Below, piece by piece: positions 32,638 to 35,055 of a stretch of DNA of 35,055 nt. The translations under genes and the position numbers were made by a program. The DNA is from Klenkia sp. PcliD-1-E (GTDB lineage: Bacteria > Actinomycetota > Actinomycetes > Mycobacteriales > Geodermatophilaceae). The notes beneath the pieces were generated by a model, which did no database searches, was not told where the DNA came from, and saw only the letters and a list, made by a program, of their open reading frames with translations. The number at the start of each line of letters is the position of its first letter. Position 1 is the stretch's first letter. Where the stretch lies: NCBI RefSeq assembly GCF_024124375.1, contig NZ_JAMXRZ010000037.1:1-35055 (forward strand), in the 5' to 3' direction.

Positions 32638-33096
32638 GTGCCCCAGGACCCCGCCCCGCCGCTGGTCGTCCGCGCGGGGGACGGGGAGGTCATCGAGGCC
32701 GCCGGTGTCCGGCACCTGTTCGCCCTCACCGCCGACCGCACGCACGGACGGCTGGGGCTGGAGGAGTTCGCCCTGCCGCCGGGGGTCGAGGGCGCCCGGC
32801 CGCACGTGCACGCCGACCACGACGAGGTCTTCGTCGTCCTCGCCGGGGAGCTGACCCTGACCACCGGCGGCGAGCCCGTCGTCCTCGGCCCGGGCGACAC
32901 CGCCGCCGCGCTGCGCGGCACGGTGCACGGCTACCGCAACGACTCGGCGCAGCCGGCCCGCGCGCTGTGCATCTACACCCCGGCCGGCTACGAGCAGTAC
33001 TTCCGCGACGTCCACGACGCCGTCGCGGCGGGGCGCGACCCCACCCCCGAACTGCTGGCCGGGCTCCGCGCCCGCCACGGCACGACGTCGGCGTGA
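32638..33096 (+). CDS. Cupin-domain protein
   Basis: A 152-residue single-domain cupin. Motif 1 is RPHVHADHDEVFVVLAGELTL (metal ligands His57, His59, Glu63 by the usual pattern G(X)5HXH(X)3,4E), and motif 2 is PGDTAAALRGTVHGYRN with the fourth ligand His. Could be a small dioxygenase, isomerase or sugar-binding protein. The C-terminus (YFRDVHDAVAAG) is like those of quercetinase-type cupins in actinobacteria. No partner in the neighbourhood suggests a substrate. Confidence 0.85.
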   Translation: MPQDPAPPLVVRAGDGEVIEAAGVRHLFALTADRTHGRLGLEEFALPPGVEGARPHVHADHDEVFVVLAGELTLTTGGEPVVLGPGDTAAALRGTVHGYRNDSAQPARALCIYTPAGYEQYFRDVHDAVAAGRDPTPELLAGLRARHGTTSA

Positions 33097-33212
33097 GCCC
33101 CGCACGGGGCGGTCGTGACGATCCGATGGCGCAGCGTGCCCGGTGCCGCGTGTCGAGGCTTCCTGTGGGCCCGCTGGGTTCCGATCCGATGGCAGCGTTC
33201 TGTGATCGGGGG

Positions 33213-33218
33213 CACACT
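33213..33218 (+). promoter_or_regulatory. -10 element, leaderless start of small Cys protein
   Basis: CACACT, 6 nt, GTG 33225; no ribosome site. Confidence 0.35.
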
Positions 33219-33224
33219 GGGGTC

Positions 33225-33482
33225 GTGGACAGCTACGCCGTCGGGTACGCCCGGCCCGACCGCTGGTCGCGGTCGAAGCCGGAAGACACCGTCTCCTCCT
33301 CCTGGCACGCCGTCGAGGCGCACCGCCCTCCCGCCGAGCTCGACGGGGAGGTGGAGCTGGCCGCCTGCGGCGCGATCGTGCAGGTGTGGGGCGCGCACCG
33401 GTGGGAGCGGGTGGGTGCCCGCGAGAGCGCCTGCGCGGAGTGCAAGCGGATCACCGCGGGGCAGCTCTCCCGCGCCAGCTGA
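33225..33482 (+). CDS. Small Cys-containing hypothetical protein
   Basis: An 85-residue protein. ELAACGAIVQVWGAHRWERVG followed by ESACAECKR gives three Cys (one in a CxxC) and a His that could form a zinc site. GC-biased third positions and a leaderless start support it as real. Similar small actinobacterial proteins exist without known function. Convergent with the acyl-CoA dehydrogenase, 18 bp between stops. Confidence 0.6.
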   Translation: MDSYAVGYARPDRWSRSKPEDTVSSSWHAVEAHRPPAELDGEVELAACGAIVQVWGAHRWERVGARESACAECKRITAGQLSRAS

Positions 33483-33500
33483 GCCGGCGGCCCGCCGCGG

Positions 33501-34700
33501 TCAGTCCTTCCGCGGTCGCCGGCCGGTGATCGCGGACAGCCCGGTGACCTCGCGGCCCACGATGAGGGCCTGCACGTGGTCGGTGCCCTCGAAGGTGTAG
33601 ATCGCCTCGATGTCGGCGTGGTGCCGGGCGATGTGGTGCTCGAGCAGGATGCCGTCGCCGCCGAACAGGTCGCGGGCGTCGGCGATGATCGTGCGGGCCT
33701 TCTTGCAGCAGTTCATCTTCGCCAGCGACGCCATCGCCGCGGTCATCCGGCCCTGGTCGGCCAGCGTCGACAGCCGCCAGCACAGCAGCTGCATCGAGGT
33801 GATCTCGGCCAGCATCCGGGCCAGCTTCTCCTGCACCAGCTGGTAACCGGCGATGGGCTGGCCGAACTGCTCGCGCTGCAAGGTGTGCGCCAGCGCCAGC
33901 TCGTAGGCCGACTGCGCCACACCCAGCGCCCGCCACGCCACGGTGTACCGGGTGCGGTCGAGCACCTGGGAGACGTCCTTGAAGCTCCGGCAGTTCGCGA
34001 GCTTGTTCTCGCTCCCGACCCGGCAGTCCTCCAGCGTGATCTCGGCCTGCCACACCGCCCGCAGCGCCGTCTTGCCGGTCATGACGGTCGCGGTGAAGCC
34101 CGGGCTGCCCTTCTCCACGACGTACCCGCCGACGTCGCCCTCCTCGTCGCGGGCCCAGATGATCACCAGGTCGGCGATCGAGCCGTTGCCGATCCACTTC
34201 TTCGCGCCGTTGAGCACGAACCCGTCGCCGTCCCGGGTGGCCGTCGTCCCCAGCGCGACCGCGTCGGAGCCGTGGTCGGGCTCGGTCAGGCCGAACGCGC
34301 CGATCTTCTCCATCCGCGCCATCCCCGGCAGCCAGCGCTCCTTCTGCTCCTCGCTGCCCAGCAGGTCGATCGACTGCATGGCCAGGAAGGAGTGCACGCC
34401 GTGGAAGGTGCCCATCGAGCCGTCGGCCCGGGCCCACTCGGCGGCGACCAGCCCGGCGGCGACCGCGCTCATCCCGGCCGAGCCGTGGCCCTTCACCGTG
34501 CCGCCGGCGATGCCCAGGTCGGCGAGCTTGGGCACCAGGTGGGCGGGGAACTCGGCCCGCTCCCAGAAGTCGTTGATGACCGGGGTGACCTCGCGTGCGC
34601 AGAACTCCCGCACCCGGTCGCGGATCTCCAGGTCGCCGGGGTCGATCAGGTCGTCGACGGCGTAGAAGTCGGTGGCCGGGGCGAGGGCGTCGGTGCTCAC
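33501..34700 (-). CDS. Acyl-CoA dehydrogenase (glutaryl-CoA dehydrogenase-like)
   Basis: A 399-residue FAD enzyme. AFGLTEPDHGSDA is the first ACAD signature, KKWIGNGSIADLVIIWAR the FAD-binding middle domain, and the catalytic Glu371 is in YTFEGTDHVQ, as in glutaryl-CoA dehydrogenases. It would oxidise a short or branched acyl-CoA, possibly glutaryl-CoA with decarboxylation, passing electrons to ETF. GTG 34700 is leaderless behind TACCGT. The frame stays open to 35015, but that part belongs to other genes. Confidence 0.92.
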   Translation of the reverse strand: MSTDALAPATDFYAVDDLIDPGDLEIRDRVREFCAREVTPVINDFWERAEFPAHLVPKLADLGIAGGTVKGHGSAGMSAVAAGLVAAEWARADGSMGTFHGVHSFLAMQSIDLLGSEEQKERWLPGMARMEKIGAFGLTEPDHGSDAVALGTTATRDGDGFVLNGAKKWIGNGSIADLVIIWARDEEGDVGGYVVEKGSPGFTATVMTGKTALRAVWQAEITLEDCRVGSENKLANCRSFKDVSQVLDRTRYTVAWRALGVAQSAYELALAHTLQREQFGQPIAGYQLVQEKLARMLAEITSMQLLCWRLSTLADQGRMTAAMASLAKMNCCKKARTIIADARDLFGGDGILLEHHIARHHADIEAIYTFEGTDHVQALIVGREVTGLSAITGRRPRKD

Positions 34701-34707
34701 CCCCGGG

Positions 34708-34713
34708 ACGGTA
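34708..34713 (-). promoter_or_regulatory. -10 element, leaderless start of acyl-CoA dehydrogenase
   Basis: TACCGT (minus strand), 7 nt, GTG 34700. Same hexamer as at response regulator 1. Confidence 0.5.
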
Positions 34714-34739
34714 GGCCGGTGTGCGGCATGCTGCGCGGC

Positions 34740-34880
34740 GTGCGGATCGTCATCGCCCCGGACAAGTTCAAGGGCACGCTGGACGCCGACGGCGTGGCCG
34801 ACGCGGTCGCCGCCGGGGTGCGGCGGGTGCACCCGGGTGCGGAGCTGCTGCTGCGGCCGCTCGCCGACGGCGGCGACGGC
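34740..34880 (+). CDS. Glycerate kinase, N-terminal 47 codons only
   Basis: The first 47 residues match glycerate 2-kinases: VIAPDKFKGTLDA (P-loop-like start), AGVRRVHPGAE and LLLRPLADGGDG. The kinases are about 370 residues. After LADGGDG the usual T is absent and the sequence no longer looks like a kinase on this strand. It becomes coding on the other strand instead. The gene is therefore cut at about 34865-34880, by rearrangement or by misassembly. Confidence 0.7.
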
Positions 34881-35055
34881 GCCGGGGACCGGGGTGCCGG
34901 CCGCCAGGCAGACCGCCAGCAGGTCGCAGGCCATGGGCAGGTCCGCCCGCACCTGCACCCCCGGGTCCGGCGTCCCGTCCCCGCGGCGGGCCCACCGCCC
35001 CCCCCCGACCGCCACCCCGCCGGCCCGCAGCCGGGCGCCCCGGCCCCCCAGGGCC
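34863..35055 (-). CDS. Type II secretion F (TadB/TadC-like) fragment
   Basis: Open to the window end. The minus strand reads RADLPMACDLLAVCLAAGT then PVPGAVAAVGE, the start of the T2SF domain of TadB/TadC-like pilus assembly membrane proteins, preceded by an Arg/Gly-rich cytoplasmic segment. It stops resembling the family at about 34863, exactly where the glycerate kinase begins. Only about 64 residues are present. Confidence 0.55.

Noticed and set aside
33485-33497. Palindrome CGGCGG-C-CCGCCG between convergent genes as a terminator
   Set aside because: A single-base centre cannot form a stable RNA hairpin of useful length here.
1-35055. CRISPR array, rRNA operon, complete tRNA, insertion sequence or transposase
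   Set aside because: None was seen on either strand.

Overview
High-GC actinobacterial DNA. The codon use, frequent GTG starts, GTGA/ATGA stop-start overlaps, leaderless promoters and gene families (Rv1733c-like protein, three-helix dimerization protein) would fit a Geodermatophilaceae-like organism, but the genus is an inference.

Layout. 63-1616: minus-strand MobF/TrwC relaxase limited to its N-terminal domain, a sign of mobile DNA. 1786-4209: minus-strand operon of a COG4705 membrane protein, uppP and a UPF0014 permease. 4333-7138: minus-strand operon of a GT28/MGDG-synthase-like glycosyltransferase, a NodB deacetylase and a DMT transporter, divergent from two-component system 1 (7289-9333). 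9767-12445: GT39 mannosyltransferase-like gene, Rv1733c-like gene and a small membrane ORF. 12544-13152: DedA. 13213-15239: two-component system 2. 15320-16826: second COG4705 gene and response regulator 3, which converges on and overlaps its kinase (16799-18217). 18359-18946: secreted PepSY protein. 19128-25350: minus-strand ABC importer operon with a hotdog thioesterase and an APC transporter, followed by a decayed second copy of part of itself. 25481-26797: PiT phosphate transporter. 26933-27917: broken STAS gene and two small genes. 28186 onward: GAF/PAS/PP2C phosphatase, DHFR-like, FUSC, cupin, a small Cys protein, acyl-CoA dehydrogenase, and the start of a glycerate kinase fused at the window end to a fragment of a TadB/TadC-type gene.

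Main result. Four promoters, for both COG4705 genes (one leading the uppP operon), the GT39 operon and dedA, share one architecture: TTCAGG-N5-nnCAGR, then exactly 10 bp, then a -10 element. This is the geometry of PhoB/PmrA-type activated promoters, and two-component system 2 sits in their midst. The predicted regulon joins undecaprenyl-phosphate recycling (UppP), a DedA protein (some DedA proteins flip that lipid carrier), a polyprenyl-phosphosugar-dependent glycosyltransferase, and two copies of an uncharacterised four-repeat membrane protein. The PepSY promoter has the same geometry with different hexamers (CACAGC/CTCAGC), suggesting a sister circuit.

Two tRNA 3'-end scars (19007 and 28081), each followed by the same strong hairpin, suggest that DNA to the left of 28081 arrived as tandem islands at a tRNA gene, probably tRNA-Asn, and that ordinary chromosome resumes near 28147.
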